From the NCBI RefSeq assembly GCF_007830355.1, contig NZ_VLKO01000001.1, forward strand, positions 305,899 to 369,898: DNA of 64,000 nucleotides, read 5' to 3'. A program made the position numbers and the translations under genes. Positions 36,212 through 45,289 of the stretch are shown piece after piece. The DNA comes from Flavobacterium tiangeerense (GTDB taxonomy: Bacteria; Bacteroidota; Bacteroidia; Flavobacteriales; Flavobacteriaceae). Every line of letters starts with the position of its first letter. Position 1 is the stretch's first letter. Below the pieces are notes generated by a model. That model had not been told where the DNA came from and searched no databases. It worked only from the letters and a program-made list of their open reading frames with translations.

Positions 36212-36832
36212 TTACAATTTTATTTTTTGTCCAAATTCTTTTTCGGTTGTGATAACCTGTCCCTCGTATTTTAAAGTCCAACCCAATTGACTTGTTGTGA
36301 TTAATAGTTTAGACAACTCGCTGATCAATCGGTTTTGAGCATTTGTTTTTAAACTTGATTTTTCAACTTTCTTAGCCAGATTTGCTTTAACAGATTTGTT
36401 TATTTTATTGTAATCATCGCCTGTAAACGGATTCAACTTACTTTGTTCTACATCATAAAACTGAATATCCGGACTGATTTTGATTTCTTCTTTGGGAATA
36501 CTCACAATTGTAATTGTTTTGTTGATAGAGTCGATGTCGTACTTCATAAGATGTAAATCATAGGCCACAGTAACATCCGCATTAACAACAACTAAGGCTT
36601 TTTTCTCAAAAGAAAGCATGTCCATCAAATATTTCTGTTGATTTTTATATGTTATCACTTCAGAGAAATGCCCTTCAGTAACAACCAACTTGCCCACGTT
36701 AAGAATTTGCTGCTGAATGAGATTGGTATTATAGGTAATATCTTGATCCTCATTTTTCTTAAAATCGCAATATTTAAATAATAAAAAGACACCAATAATA
36801 ATTCCGATTCCGATAAGTATTCTTTTGAGCAT
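36212..36832 (-). CDS. DUF4230 membrane-anchored protein
   Basis: 206 residues. One N-terminal transmembrane helix (about 4-20, ILIGIGIIIGVFLLF) is followed by a periplasmic domain containing KLVVTEGHFSEVI, the DUF4230 core KKALVVVNADVTVAYDL with DSINKTITIVSIPKEEIKI, and FTGDDYNKINK. The function is unknown. Two nt separate it from the GSCFA gene upstream, so they form an operon. Confidence 0.88.
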   Translation of the reverse strand: MLKRILIGIGIIIGVFLLFKYCDFKKNEDQDITYNTNLIQQQILNVGKLVVTEGHFSEVITYKNQQKYLMDMLSFEKKALVVVNADVTVAYDLHLMKYDIDSINKTITIVSIPKEEIKISPDIQFYDVEQSKLNPFTGDDYNKINKSVKANLAKKVEKSSLKTNAQNRLISELSKLLITTSQLGWTLKYEGQVITTEKEFGQKIKL

Positions 36833-36834
36833 AA

Positions 36835-37791
36835 TTAAAATTTCATGAATGAATATTGATTTTCTAAGATAGTTATTTTTTCCTTAAGTCTTGTCTTAAA
36901 TTTAATATGACTTTCAGATTTGGGGTTGAATGGCTTGTGAGCTAGGCTTTTTTGGATCGCTTCTACCTCATCCATCAGAGTGTGAGCCGTTTCAGAAATG
37001 GTAGTTTCTTTAAAGCGTTGCCAAATATAATCGACAGCTAGAGTATTAGGGTGCAACATATCGTCTGCATAAAACCGATAATCTCGCAGTTCGTCCATCA
37101 TGATCTCATACGAAGGAAAGTAAGCCCCCTCCGCCCCCGAAGGGGGAACTTGCAAAACAGTGTGCAAAGCAGAAATTATATTAGCTTTGCTCTTTTGGTT
37201 TTCAACAAAACCGTCTTTGATGTGTCTTACTGGTGATACTGTAAAAATAAGCTTGCAATCAAGGTTTAGAGTACGAATTGAATCCACTGTCCTCGTTATA
37301 CTTTCTTGTATTGCTGCAACAGAAAGTAATTCTTTGTGAAACTGTTTTTGCGGTACCTTATGACAATTTGCCACGATGGCTTGGCTTTCTATATTGCGAT
37401 ACACCCATGAGGTTCCGTAGGTGATTATGATATGCGTTGATTCGATTATTTGTCGCTTTGTTACTGTAACAATCTCATTCAAGTTATGGAGTAAATCGTC
37501 TTTATTAGCATGACTCCAATCTGAATGTACATCAAAACAATGCCAACGTTCGTTATAAAAAAATACATCTTCTTCTGTAAATTTCTTTTCGGAAACAGCA
37601 AAATATATGAGTTTTTCAATTGCCAAAGGATGAAACAAAATCCCAAAAGGATTACAGCTGTTTTGAAATTTAAAAAGATCCAGTTTTTCGGCCATGTTCA
37701 CCGCAAAACAAGAACCTATTGACATGATTTTAGAATTATAATCAATAGGATATTTACTGGTAGGAATGGGGATTTCGGTTCTGAATTGCAT
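36835..37791 (-). CDS. GSCFA domain protein (SGNH-like hydrolase) with in-frame repeat insertion
   Basis: 318 residues. The naming motif SIGSCFA is at 24-30. NPFGILFHPLAIEK, HIIITYGTSWVYRN and DDMLHPNTLAVDYIW follow in the order usual for GSCFA proteins, which belong to the SGNH/GDSL hydrolase superfamily; Ser or Cys of GSCFA and the DMLHP His would be catalytic. The substrate is unknown. Residues 214-223 (QVPPSGAEGA) are encoded by a GC-rich repeat unit (37123-37151) unlike the rest of the gene, inserted in frame just before FPSYEIMMDELRDYRFYADD-type conserved sequence (225 onward). Operon with DUF4230. Confidence 0.9.
   Translation of the reverse strand: MQFRTEIPIPTSKYPIDYNSKIMSIGSCFAVNMAEKLDLFKFQNSCNPFGILFHPLAIEKLIYFAVSEKKFTEEDVFFYNERWHCFDVHSDWSHANKDDLLHNLNEIVTVTKRQIIESTHIIITYGTSWVYRNIESQAIVANCHKVPQKQFHKELLSVAAIQESITRTVDSIRTLNLDCKLIFTVSPVRHIKDGFVENQKSKANIISALHTVLQVPPSGAEGAYFPSYEIMMDELRDYRFYADDMLHPNTLAVDYIWQRFKETTISETAHTLMDEVEAIQKSLAHKPFNPKSESHIKFKTRLKEKITILENQYSFMKF
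37123..37151. repeat. GC-rich hairpin repeat inside the GSCFA gene
   Basis: On the minus strand AGTTCCCCCTTCGGGGGCGG then AGGGGGCT, containing the hairpin CCCCC-TTC-GGGGG. The G+C content far exceeds its surroundings. As I recall, such units occur between genes in many Flavobacterium genomes. Confidence 0.7.
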
Positions 37792-37867
37792 GGAATTGTA
37801 TTTGGAACAAATTTCAACAATTTTAGCGAATTAAATGAGATTTTGTTCTTTATTCCTGATTCATGAT

Positions 37868-37912
37868 AATAAAAAAACCCTTTCAAAATTTAAACTTTGA
37901 AAGGGTTTTTTT
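37868..37912. terminator. Bidirectional terminator
   Basis: Stem AACCCTTTCAAA/TTTGAAAGGGTT (37876-37887, 37896-37907) with A7 before and T8 after. It serves the minus-strand lipoprotein gene whose stop is at 37927. Confidence 0.85.
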
Positions 37913-37926
37913 TGAGTAATTTTATC

Positions 37927-38706
37927 TTAATAAAAATATTCCACTTTCAAATACCCCACGAATCCACTAGATAAAGGCGTAGATTCAGAAACTCGTTCTT
38001 TAGGATAATTTTCTAAATCATAGGTAAATGCGTTTTTATATGTTGTAGCAGATGATGTAATTTGACCGTTTATTGAAGTACTCGTAATTACTGTACTGAT
38101 AACATTATTATTGATAGAAATTTTATCATTTTGATTTAATAATTCTTTGAACCCTGCAATATTAAATAACGGATTTTTCTTTGAATCATAATCAAAACTA
38201 ATGCTATACTTAGATTCCTCTCCCGCTGGAGAATTATCATAAATACGCTCTTCTTTGATTAAATTACCATTAGAAAGCAGTATGGTTCCGTGATACTCTT
38301 TAACCTCAACATTTCCTGAAAGTAGCATAAGTTTTTCAAAAGAAACTGTTTTATCAGCATTATGGGTGTACTTTATTTTATATTTTCCTACAGAAGAAAC
38401 GCTCACTAATTTCCCTTTAAAATAGCTGTATTCAATAGTTTCAAGAAGTTGGTTTGTTTTATTAAGTTTAACCATTTTAGAAATCAAACCATCGGTGTAT
38501 GTAAAGTCTGTGCGTTCCTGAGTGCCATCAATACTAACTATCTGGCTCCCATTATAAACATATACATACGTTTGCGTATTTCCTCTTGCAGTAGTTTCAA
38601 TTACTTTTTGAAGCAATTTAAAACTATCGTCAGTATCATTTGCACATGAAACAAATGTTAAAATAATAAAAGACAAAAAGAAATTTATAACTATTTTATT
38701 TTTCAT
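37927..38706 (-). CDS. Uncharacterised lipoprotein with YD/RHS-like beta repeats
   Basis: 259 residues with lipobox TFVSC (Cys about 21). The body alternates strands and turns such as FTYTDGLISKMVKLNKTNQL, IEYSYFKGKLVSVSSVGKYK and FAYDYDSKKNPLFNI-like segments (FDYDSKKNPLF). This resembles the Y-D repeat lipoproteins common in flavobacteria. No catalytic motif; the role is unknown. It is a single gene with its own terminator. Confidence 0.8.
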   Translation of the reverse strand: MKNKIVINFFLSFIILTFVSCANDTDDSFKLLQKVIETTARGNTQTYVYVYNGSQIVSIDGTQERTDFTYTDGLISKMVKLNKTNQLLETIEYSYFKGKLVSVSSVGKYKIKYTHNADKTVSFEKLMLLSGNVEVKEYHGTILLSNGNLIKEERIYDNSPAGEESKYSISFDYDSKKNPLFNIAGFKELLNQNDKISINNNVISTVITSTSINGQITSSATTYKNAFTYDLENYPKERVSESTPLSSGFVGYLKVEYFY

Positions 38707-39335
38707 AATAAATCAATCACTTCTCCCATTAATTTTTGGCATAAAAGTTTACAAATTTAGACAAATTTTTTTTTATAAAAAATTCATCGTCATAATCCTA
38801 ATCTTTCGGTTGAACTGCGCTATTGAAAAGAATTTCCATTTTATTTTAAAGATTCAACAACTAAGGTGTTCATAAAAAACAGAATGTATTCCTATTAGGA
38901 CTCATGAGAAAATTTAAGTTTTTCACTACCATAAATCCATTATTTCTTTCTACAATGTTTATTTAATTACGTATACATTTTTTTCATTTTCCAGATTCGA
39001 AAAAAAAGTATCCACAATCAATTTCCTTAATTAACATTCCCAATTCTATAATAACAATTTCTGCATTTATCACTTTTTCCGGGTTTTTCAATATTTATTT
39101 TATTTTCGTTAAAAAAAATCATCTTATTTAAAATCAGGTATTTATACTTGCTTTGAGTTTTCTCAATTGTATTAGTTTTGAAAAGAATAAAATTTATTCT
39201 TTTCAAAATTTAAATTAAACCGAATTCGAAACATTGTTTTTGAAGTAGCCCCAATGAAACAATAAAAACCAAAAGCTGACTTAAACTCAGCCATAAATGG
39301 AATTTAACAACTAAACTTAACCCTAAATCAATACT
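38707..39335. other. Divergent intergenic region with long palindrome
   Basis: About 630 nt of AT-rich sequence between divergent genes. The only structure recognised is the 33-nt palindrome at 39176-39208 and a small hairpin GCTGA/TCAGC near 39273. No ORF or RNA gene was seen. Confidence 0.55.
39176..39208. promoter_or_regulatory. Perfect 16-bp inverted repeat upstream of the 278-aa gene
   Basis: TTTTGAAAAGAATAAA, one A, then TTTATTCTTTTCAAAA, an exact match of both arms. It lies 127 nt before the ATG at 39336. It could be an operator or an attenuator/terminator-like hairpin. Confidence 0.5.
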
Positions 39336-40172
39336 ATGAAACAATCAAATTCTAGTTTACTTAATTATGTAAACTTACTTTTATCAAACGATGACGCATT
39401 GAACACCTTCTTGGTTGACCCGATAACGGAAGCAGAAAATGTTCATGGAATAACGAAAGCAGAACGCGCAGTACTACGAAGAACAATTGCTCATTTAAGC
39501 AATAAATCAGCTAATGGTTACACGGTAGCGAGACACCTTCAATCTTACAGACGTTCTTTAAGACTTTTACAGAACGTACTTCATAACGTAGGTTCGAAAA
39601 TGGTACAAGATGCAATACCAGTAAACGAAGACGCTAACAGTGCTGCTTTGTATACTTTTTCTATTGTTTACAATTTACCTAAGGTAACAAATGGTCCGGT
39701 AGATTTTACTTGCAAAACAAATGGATTTGTCGAACAGCCGCAGTATGGAGGACCTTACGCCATTTCGACTCCAGCGTACACTGTTCAACTAAGCAATCCT
39801 AATCCGAGTATCAAAGATGTTATGGATGCAGTAAACCAACGCTATTTTGGCTACATGCCCTACACAACAGTAACCATCGGCGGACAGTTGTATGTTAAAT
39901 CATTAATACCTTTTTCAACTTATGAAATCACAGCAGATCTTAGCAGCAGTTGTTATGATTTAACCAATCCAAATGCAGATTATGTATTTTGGTTTTATTC
40001 CATCAATGGTAAAGCAAATCCTTATAATTCTGGCAAAATTGGAACATCTTTTGCAACGCACATACTGAAGCCAAACCAAACCGTATTTTGGCAACTAATT
40101 GCTCCAGATTACGAATATGGATTCCAAAAATGTTTACCTACCGAAGGAAACAAATATGCCATGAGCAAATAA
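39336..40172 (+). CDS. Unrecognised 278-aa protein with helical N-terminal domain
   Basis: Not recognised. Residues 1-90 look helical (LLNYVNLLLSNDDALNTFLV, then DPITEAENVHGITKAERAVL, then ARHLQSYRRSLRLLQNVLHN). The phrase 'L..LL..DDAL..FL.DP..EAE..GITKAERAVL' resembles the short helical domain (LigA- or Nif11-like) found in some peptide precursors and dioxygenase subunits. From about 100 on the protein is beta-rich with Cys at about 126, 206 and 269. There is no signal peptide. It is followed by its own terminator, then an ABC exporter gene on the same strand. A peptide-related role is speculation. Confidence 0.6.
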   Translation: MKQSNSSLLNYVNLLLSNDDALNTFLVDPITEAENVHGITKAERAVLRRTIAHLSNKSANGYTVARHLQSYRRSLRLLQNVLHNVGSKMVQDAIPVNEDANSAALYTFSIVYNLPKVTNGPVDFTCKTNGFVEQPQYGGPYAISTPAYTVQLSNPNPSIKDVMDAVNQRYFGYMPYTTVTIGGQLYVKSLIPFSTYEITADLSSSCYDLTNPNADYVFWFYSINGKANPYNSGKIGTSFATHILKPNQTVFWQLIAPDYEYGFQKCLPTEGNKYAMSK

Positions 40173-40187
40173 AATATCTTTCATAAT

Positions 40188-40234
40188 AGAAAATGCGGCT
40201 ATTACATTTTAGGATGTTAGCCGCATTTTTAGTA
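40188..40234 (+). terminator. Terminator of the 278-aa gene
   Basis: Stem AATGCGGCTA/TAGCCGCATT with a 14-16 nt loop, then TTTAGTAG. It separates this gene from the ABC transporter gene. Confidence 0.75.
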
Positions 40235-40348
40235 GTAAAAATAGAGTCCTAATTCCAACAACTATTTGAATATGGTTTTAAAAATGATTAAAATTTGTAT
40301 TTAACAATCATTCCTAATTTAAGAATCCAAAAGTGCACATTTATTTGA

Positions 40349-40356
40349 TATTTTTG
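40349..40356 (+). promoter_or_regulatory. -7 box of the ABC transporter gene
   Basis: TATTTTTG, 37 nt before the ATG at 40394; matches TAnnTTTG. No TTG at the usual spacing was found. Confidence 0.5.
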
Positions 40357-40393
40357 CATGGGCAAAAACCCACGCAACTACTCTTGAATTACT

Positions 40394-42139
40394 ATGAAAC
40401 TATTATATTCTTATCTTAAAAAACATAAAGCCTTACTATTTATTGCCTTACTTATGGCCGCAATAAACATTTGCTTTAGCTTATCTGACTCGATTATTAC
40501 TGGAAAATTAATGCAGGATTGCGGTGTTGGAATTTCAAAATACAAAGGGAACGAAATAGGTTTTTTAAAATCGGTTTCATTTTGGCTAGGATTATCCCTT
40601 GGAGCAGCAATGATTTCCAGAATTACGAAAAACTTTCAAGACTATTTTACCAATATTGTCATTCAGCGCACTGGTGCAGCTATGTACACAGAGGGCATCA
40701 AAAAATCGCTCGATTTGCCATATGAACAATTTGAAGACCAGCGAAGTGGTGAAACTTTAAGTAAATTAACTAAGGTTCGTCAGGATTCCGAAAAATTAAT
40801 TACACTCTCTATTTCGTTAATATTCCAGACCGTTATTGGGTTTGTTTTTGTAGTGGTGTATGTTTCGCAAATTGATTACCGAATTTCACTCATTTTCTTA
40901 ATTACAGCCCCAATTATTGCATTGGTAAGTTCTTATTTAGGCAAAAAAATAAAGGTAGTTTCAAGAAAAATTGTAACCCAAACAAACACCTTAGCAGGAT
41001 CAACTACAGAAAGTTTACGCAATATTGAACTTGTGAAAAGCTTGGGATTAACGTATCAAGAAGAAAAACGTCTGAATTTAAACACCCTTAAAATTTTACA
41101 CCTCGAATTACAAAAAATTCGTTTTATTAGAAGTTTAAGTTTTATTCAAGGAACAACGGTTCATTTTCTTAGAACATGTGTTGTTTTTACCTTGTACTAT
41201 TTCTTGTTTGGAGGCAAAATTATTGTTGGTGATTTATTGACAATGGTCTTTTTTACGTTCTTTATTTTTGGACCGTTACAAGAGTTAGGAACATTCATAA
41301 TCGCGCTGAATGAAACCAAAGTTTCAATGGAAAACTTCAAAGAATTATTAAATGCACCCACAGAATTTCGTCCAAAAAATGCTAGAAATGTTGGTGCAAT
41401 ACAATCTTTAGCCTTTTCTAATGTGAGTTTCAAGCACAAATCAGCAAAACACAATGCTGTTGAAAACATAAATTTTGAGATTAAACAAGGAGAAACAATT
41501 GCCTTTGTTGGCCCGTCAGGTGCAGGAAAAACAACTTTGGTTAAACTTCTTGTTGGATTGTACCCTCCCGAAAAAGGAAATGTGCGTTACAACGACATGG
41601 ATTCTAAAGAAATTGATTTGTTAGATTTGAGAAAACAACTCGGATTTGTAACACAAGATGCACAATTATTTAGTGGTACAATTCGAGAAAATTTATTGTT
41701 TGTAAAACCATCCGCAACTGATGAAGAACTACTTGAAGTGCTACACAAAGCAAGTTGTCATACATTATTGGCGCGTGCCGAAGACGGTTTAAATTCTACT
41801 ATCGGTGAAGGCGGTATTAAAGTTTCTGGTGGCGAAAAACAACGTTTATCTATTGCTAGAGCCATTTTGAGAAATCCGAATTTATTGATTTTTGATGAGG
41901 CAACTTCTGCTCTTGATTCTATTACCGAGGAAGAAATTAATACTACAATTAGAAATATATCCGACCAAAACCGAATTACTGTTTTAATTGCACACCGATT
42001 GTCAACCGTTATGCATGCTGATAAAATCTTTGTTTTGGAACAGGGACAAATTATTGAACAAGGCCAACACGAAGCATTATTAGAAGAAAAAGGGTTGTAT
42101 TATGCCATGTGGCGTCAGCAGATTGGTGAGAGAAAGTAA
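40394..42139 (+). CDS. ABC transporter, fused permease and ATPase (exporter type)
   Basis: A 581-residue half-transporter. Six transmembrane helices lie in about 1-300, then a nucleotide-binding domain: Walker A GPSGAGKTT (about 373), Q-loop GFVTQDAQLFSGTIREN, signature VSGGEKQR (about 477), Walker B LLIFDEATSALD (about 498), and H-loop IAHRLSTV. This is the homodimeric exporter family of MsbA and lipid, drug or peptide exporters. The substrate is not readable from sequence. It is monocistronic, directly after the unrecognised 278-aa gene but with its own promoter. Confidence 0.95.
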   Translation: MKLLYSYLKKHKALLFIALLMAAINICFSLSDSIITGKLMQDCGVGISKYKGNEIGFLKSVSFWLGLSLGAAMISRITKNFQDYFTNIVIQRTGAAMYTEGIKKSLDLPYEQFEDQRSGETLSKLTKVRQDSEKLITLSISLIFQTVIGFVFVVVYVSQIDYRISLIFLITAPIIALVSSYLGKKIKVVSRKIVTQTNTLAGSTTESLRNIELVKSLGLTYQEEKRLNLNTLKILHLELQKIRFIRSLSFIQGTTVHFLRTCVVFTLYYFLFGGKIIVGDLLTMVFFTFFIFGPLQELGTFIIALNETKVSMENFKELLNAPTEFRPKNARNVGAIQSLAFSNVSFKHKSAKHNAVENINFEIKQGETIAFVGPSGAGKTTLVKLLVGLYPPEKGNVRYNDMDSKEIDLLDLRKQLGFVTQDAQLFSGTIRENLLFVKPSATDEELLEVLHKASCHTLLARAEDGLNSTIGEGGIKVSGGEKQRLSIARAILRNPNLLIFDEATSALDSITEEEINTTIRNISDQNRITVLIAHRLSTVMHADKIFVLEQGQIIEQGQHEALLEEKGLYYAMWRQQIGERK

Positions 42140-42248
42140 ATTTTAAGGTTCAAAAAATTTAAGTCGTTAACTAAATAAATTAAAGGTACTATTTGTCTTT
42201 TCGAGGGAGGATAAATGAAATAAAATAAGAAAGAAGCATAAATACGAC

Positions 42249-42292
42249 AAACAAAAACCCGACAGCTTTAAAACTTGTCGGGTTTGATTTTA
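42249..42292. terminator. Terminator between convergent ABC transporter and alaS
   Basis: Stem AAACCCGACA/TGTCGGGTTT (42255-42264, 42276-42285), A/T-rich on both sides. Confidence 0.85.
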
Positions 42293-42335
42293 TAAAAACT
42301 TTGCAGTTCTGCGTCCTGCGAGATTAAAGTAATTA

Positions 42336-44972
42336 CTACTTCAGAAACTCAACTGCCTTAGCCAAAGTCTCAGCAATCCCGTTTACATTCTTTCCTTTTC
42401 CAGAAGCGAAAAACGGCTGTCCACCACCATTTCCATCGATTAATTTCCCTAATTCTCTAATTACAGTTCCTGCATTTAACGCTTTTTCTGCAACCAATTC
42501 TTTAGAAATATAGCAATGAATATTTGGTGTGTTATCTTCAATTGAAGCTAAAAATACAAATGAATTTGGTTTAGCAGTCCCTATGGCTTGCGCCAAATCT
42601 TTAGTAGAGCTCATTGATAAATCTACTTGCTTTGCCAAAAAGTTAATACCGTTTACCTCTTGAAAATCAGCAACTAAAACATCCTTTAATCCGTCGATTT
42701 TCTCTTTTAATAATTGCTCAATTTGTTTTTTTAACTTCGTATTATCGTCTTGCAATGAAGTTACTGATTTTAAAACATCTTGTGGGTTTTTCAACGTTTC
42801 TTTGATTTCCGCCAAAGTATTTTCTTGATTTTGATAGAAATTCTTCACTGCATCACCCGTAATGGCTTCAACTCTACGAATTCCTGCTGCTACTGCACCT
42901 TCAGAAATGATTTTGAAATGCCAGATTTCAGCTGTGTTTTTTACGTGAATTCCACCACAAAGTTCTTTGCTTTCGCCAAATTCTATCATTCGAACTGAAT
43001 CCCCGTATTTTTCTCCAAACAAGGCCATTGCACCTTTTTCTAATGCTTCTTTTATTGGGATATTACGGTGTTCTACCAATTGCAACTGCGCTTCAATTTG
43101 TGCATTCACACTTGCCTCTACTTGACGTAATTCCTCATCTGAAACTTTAGAAAAATGCGAAAAGTCAAAACGCAAATAGTTTGGATTTACTAAGGATCCT
43201 TTTTGCTCTGCGTGCGTTCCTAAAATACTTCTCAAAGCCAAATGCATCAAGTGCGTAGCCGAGTGATTCTTAGAAGTTGATGTTCTTAAATCCGTATTTA
43301 CTTTTGCCGTAAAACCTGCTTCTATATTTTCTGGAAGCTGTTTTGCAAAATGTAATATTAAGTTATTTTCTTTTTTTGTATCAATGATGTCAATCGTTTC
43401 ATTAGCAGAAACTAGTGTTCCTTTATCACCTACTTGTCCTCCACCTTCTGGATAAAAAGGTGTATTGTCTAAAACGATTTGATATAAAATTCCGTCTTTT
43501 TTAGAATCTACTTTACGAATACGAGTAATTTTTACTTCGTTTTCTGTTTGATCGTAACCCACAAAAGTTTCTACATTTCCAGGAATTAAAACCGACCAAT
43601 CTTCGGTTGAAACTTCAGAAGCAGCACGCGAACGCGCTTTTTGTTTTTGCAGTTCAACTTCAAAATCTGTTTCGTTGTAGGTGTATCCTTTTTCTTTTAA
43701 AATTAAAGCGGTTAAATCTTTTGGAAAACCGAAGGTATCGTACAATTCAAAAACTTTTGCTCCTAAAACTTCATTTCCTGATGTTTCAGCAACCACTTTG
43801 TCTAACAATTGCAATCCTTGTTCTAAGGTTCGTAAGAACGAAGCTTCTTCCTCTCTAATTACATTGGTAACCAATTGTTGTTGGGCTTTAATCTCTGGGA
43901 AAAATTCTCCCATTTGATTTGCCAAAACCGCTACCAGTTTATTGATAAAAGGTTCTTTGGTATCCAAAAATGTAAATCCGTAACGAATAGCACGACGCAA
44001 AATTCTACGAATTACATAACCAGCACCTGTGTTTGATGGCAATTGTCCGTCAGCAATTGCAAACGCTACGGCACGCACGTGATCTACAATGACACGAATG
44101 GCAATATTAGTTTTATTCTGTTCCTCTGAAATGTTTTTCACTTCATCAGATGTGTATTTAAAACCTGTAATTTGTTCTACTTTCTCGATAAGTGGTGTAA
44201 AAACATCCGTGTCATAATTAGATGTTTTGCCTTGCAAAGCCATACACAAACGCTCAAATCCCATTCCGGTATCTACGTGCTGTGCTGGAAGTTTTTCAAG
44301 AGATCCATCGGCTTTACGGTTGAACTCCATGAATACATTATTCCAGATTTCAACTACTTGTGGGTGGTCATTGTTTACGAGACTTTTTCCTGAAACCAAA
44401 GCCTTTTCAGCATCAGTACGCAAATCAACGTGTATTTCAGAGCATGGGCCACAAGGTCCTTGATCTCCCATTTCCCAGAAGTTGTCTTTCTTGTTTCCAA
44501 GGATGATTCGGTCTTCATCAATTAACGTTTTCCAGATATCCCACGCTTCTTGATCAAAAGGAACATTATCTTCTTTACTGCCTTCAAAAACAGAAACGTA
44601 TAAGTTTTCTTTTGGGATTTTGTACACTTCGGTCAAAAGTTGCCAAGCCCAATTGATGGCTTCTTTTTTGAAATAATCACCAAAAGACCAGTTTCCAAGC
44701 ATTTCAAACATGGTGTGGTGGTACGTATCAAAACCTACGTCCTCGAGATCATTGTGTTTTCCTGATACGCGCAAGCATTTTTGAGTATCGGCTATTCGAT
44801 TATTTTTTGGAGTTCCGTTTCCTAAAAAGAACTCTTTGAACTGAGCCATTCCAGAATTATTAAACATCAAGGTGGGATCATCCTTCAGGACAATAGGTGC
44901 TGATGGAACAATTAAATGCCCATTTGAGGCGAAAAATTCTAAAAATTGCTTGCGTACGTCTTGTGATGTCAT
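42336..44972 (-). CDS. alaS: Alanine--tRNA ligase
   Basis: An 878-residue class II synthetase that charges tRNA-Ala and edits mischarged Ser/Gly. The catalytic domain starts [18 protein letters not shown] with [45 protein letters not shown] (motif 2) and [17 protein letters not shown] sequence ([13 protein letters not shown]) follow. The editing domain carries the zinc ligands HSATH (about 567) and CGGIH (about 670). The C-terminal DHHA1-like domain ends [14 protein letters not shown], with the GGGQ motif. Length is normal. A -7 box about 295 nt upstream implies a long leader that contains dispersed repeat D. Confidence 0.98.
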   Translation of the reverse strand: MTSQDVRKQFLEFFASNGHLIVPSAPIVLKDDPTLMFNNSGMAQFKEFFLGNGTPKNNRIADTQKCLRVSGKHNDLEDVGFDTYHHTMFEMLGNWSFGDYFKKEAINWAWQLLTEVYKIPKENLYVSVFEGSKEDNVPFDQEAWDIWKTLIDEDRIILGNKKDNFWEMGDQGPCGPCSEIHVDLRTDAEKALVSGKSLVNNDHPQVVEIWNNVFMEFNRKADGSLEKLPAQHVDTGMGFERLCMALQGKTSNYDTDVFTPLIEKVEQITGFKYTSDEVKNISEEQNKTNIAIRVIVDHVRAVAFAIADGQLPSNTGAGYVIRRILRRAIRYGFTFLDTKEPFINKLVAVLANQMGEFFPEIKAQQQLVTNVIREEEASFLRTLEQGLQLLDKVVAETSGNEVLGAKVFELYDTFGFPKDLTALILKEKGYTYNETDFEVELQKQKARSRAASEVSTEDWSVLIPGNVETFVGYDQTENEVKITRIRKVDSKKDGILYQIVLDNTPFYPEGGGQVGDKGTLVSANETIDIIDTKKENNLILHFAKQLPENIEAGFTAKVNTDLRTSTSKNHSATHLMHLALRSILGTHAEQKGSLVNPNYLRFDFSHFSKVSDEELRQVEASVNAQIEAQLQLVEHRNIPIKEALEKGAMALFGEKYGDSVRMIEFGESKELCGGIHVKNTAEIWHFKIISEGAVAAGIRRVEAITGDAVKNFYQNQENTLAEIKETLKNPQDVLKSVTSLQDDNTKLKKQIEQLLKEKIDGLKDVLVADFQEVNGINFLAKQVDLSMSSTKDLAQAIGTAKPNSFVFLASIEDNTPNIHCYISKELVAEKALNAGTVIRELGKLIDGNGGGQPFFASGKGKNVNGIAETLAKAVEFLK

Positions 44973-45045
44973 TGATTTGATTTAAATAATTTAAAGATTG
45001 CTACGAATTGAATTTTTCAATCTTAATAATCTTTCACTCTTTTTT

Positions 45046-45190
45046 GCCCCAGATAGTAGTGGAAAGCTTTGCATTTTTGCCAACTATTTTTTCTGGAACT
45101 GGCAGAGCGACCGTAGGAAGCTCCTGCTGGATCCAAAGAAAAAAAGAGGGCAAAAAGGTAAACTTGCAACGAATAGCTGGAACAGGCACC
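45046..45190 (+). repeat. Dispersed intergenic repeat, long form (copy D)
   Basis: GCCCCAGATAGTAGTGGAAA at the left, core AGCGACCGTAGGAAGCTC (45106-45123), then TTGCAACGAATAGCTGGAAC at the right end. It shares arms with copies A/B (GATAGTAG..., GAATAGC) and the core with C and E. It lies in the alaS leader/M23 upstream region. Confidence 0.8.
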
Positions 45191-45267
45191 TAATTTATTT
45201 ATTCTAAAAAAAGATGGTAACAAATGAAACATTTCTTAAATTTGTTCGTCTAACCCATTATAGTGTG

Positions 45268-45275
45268 CAAAAATA
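45268..45275 (-). promoter_or_regulatory. Candidate -7 box of alaS
   Basis: The minus strand reads TATTTTTG. Transcription from here would give a leader of about 290 nt spanning repeat copy D. Confidence 0.4.
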
Positions 45276-45289
45276 GGGTATTTTAAAAT

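Noticed and set aside
44998..45232. Three short open frames upstream of the M23 gene
   Set aside because: They fall on dispersed repeat copy D, which is open in several frames by composition only.
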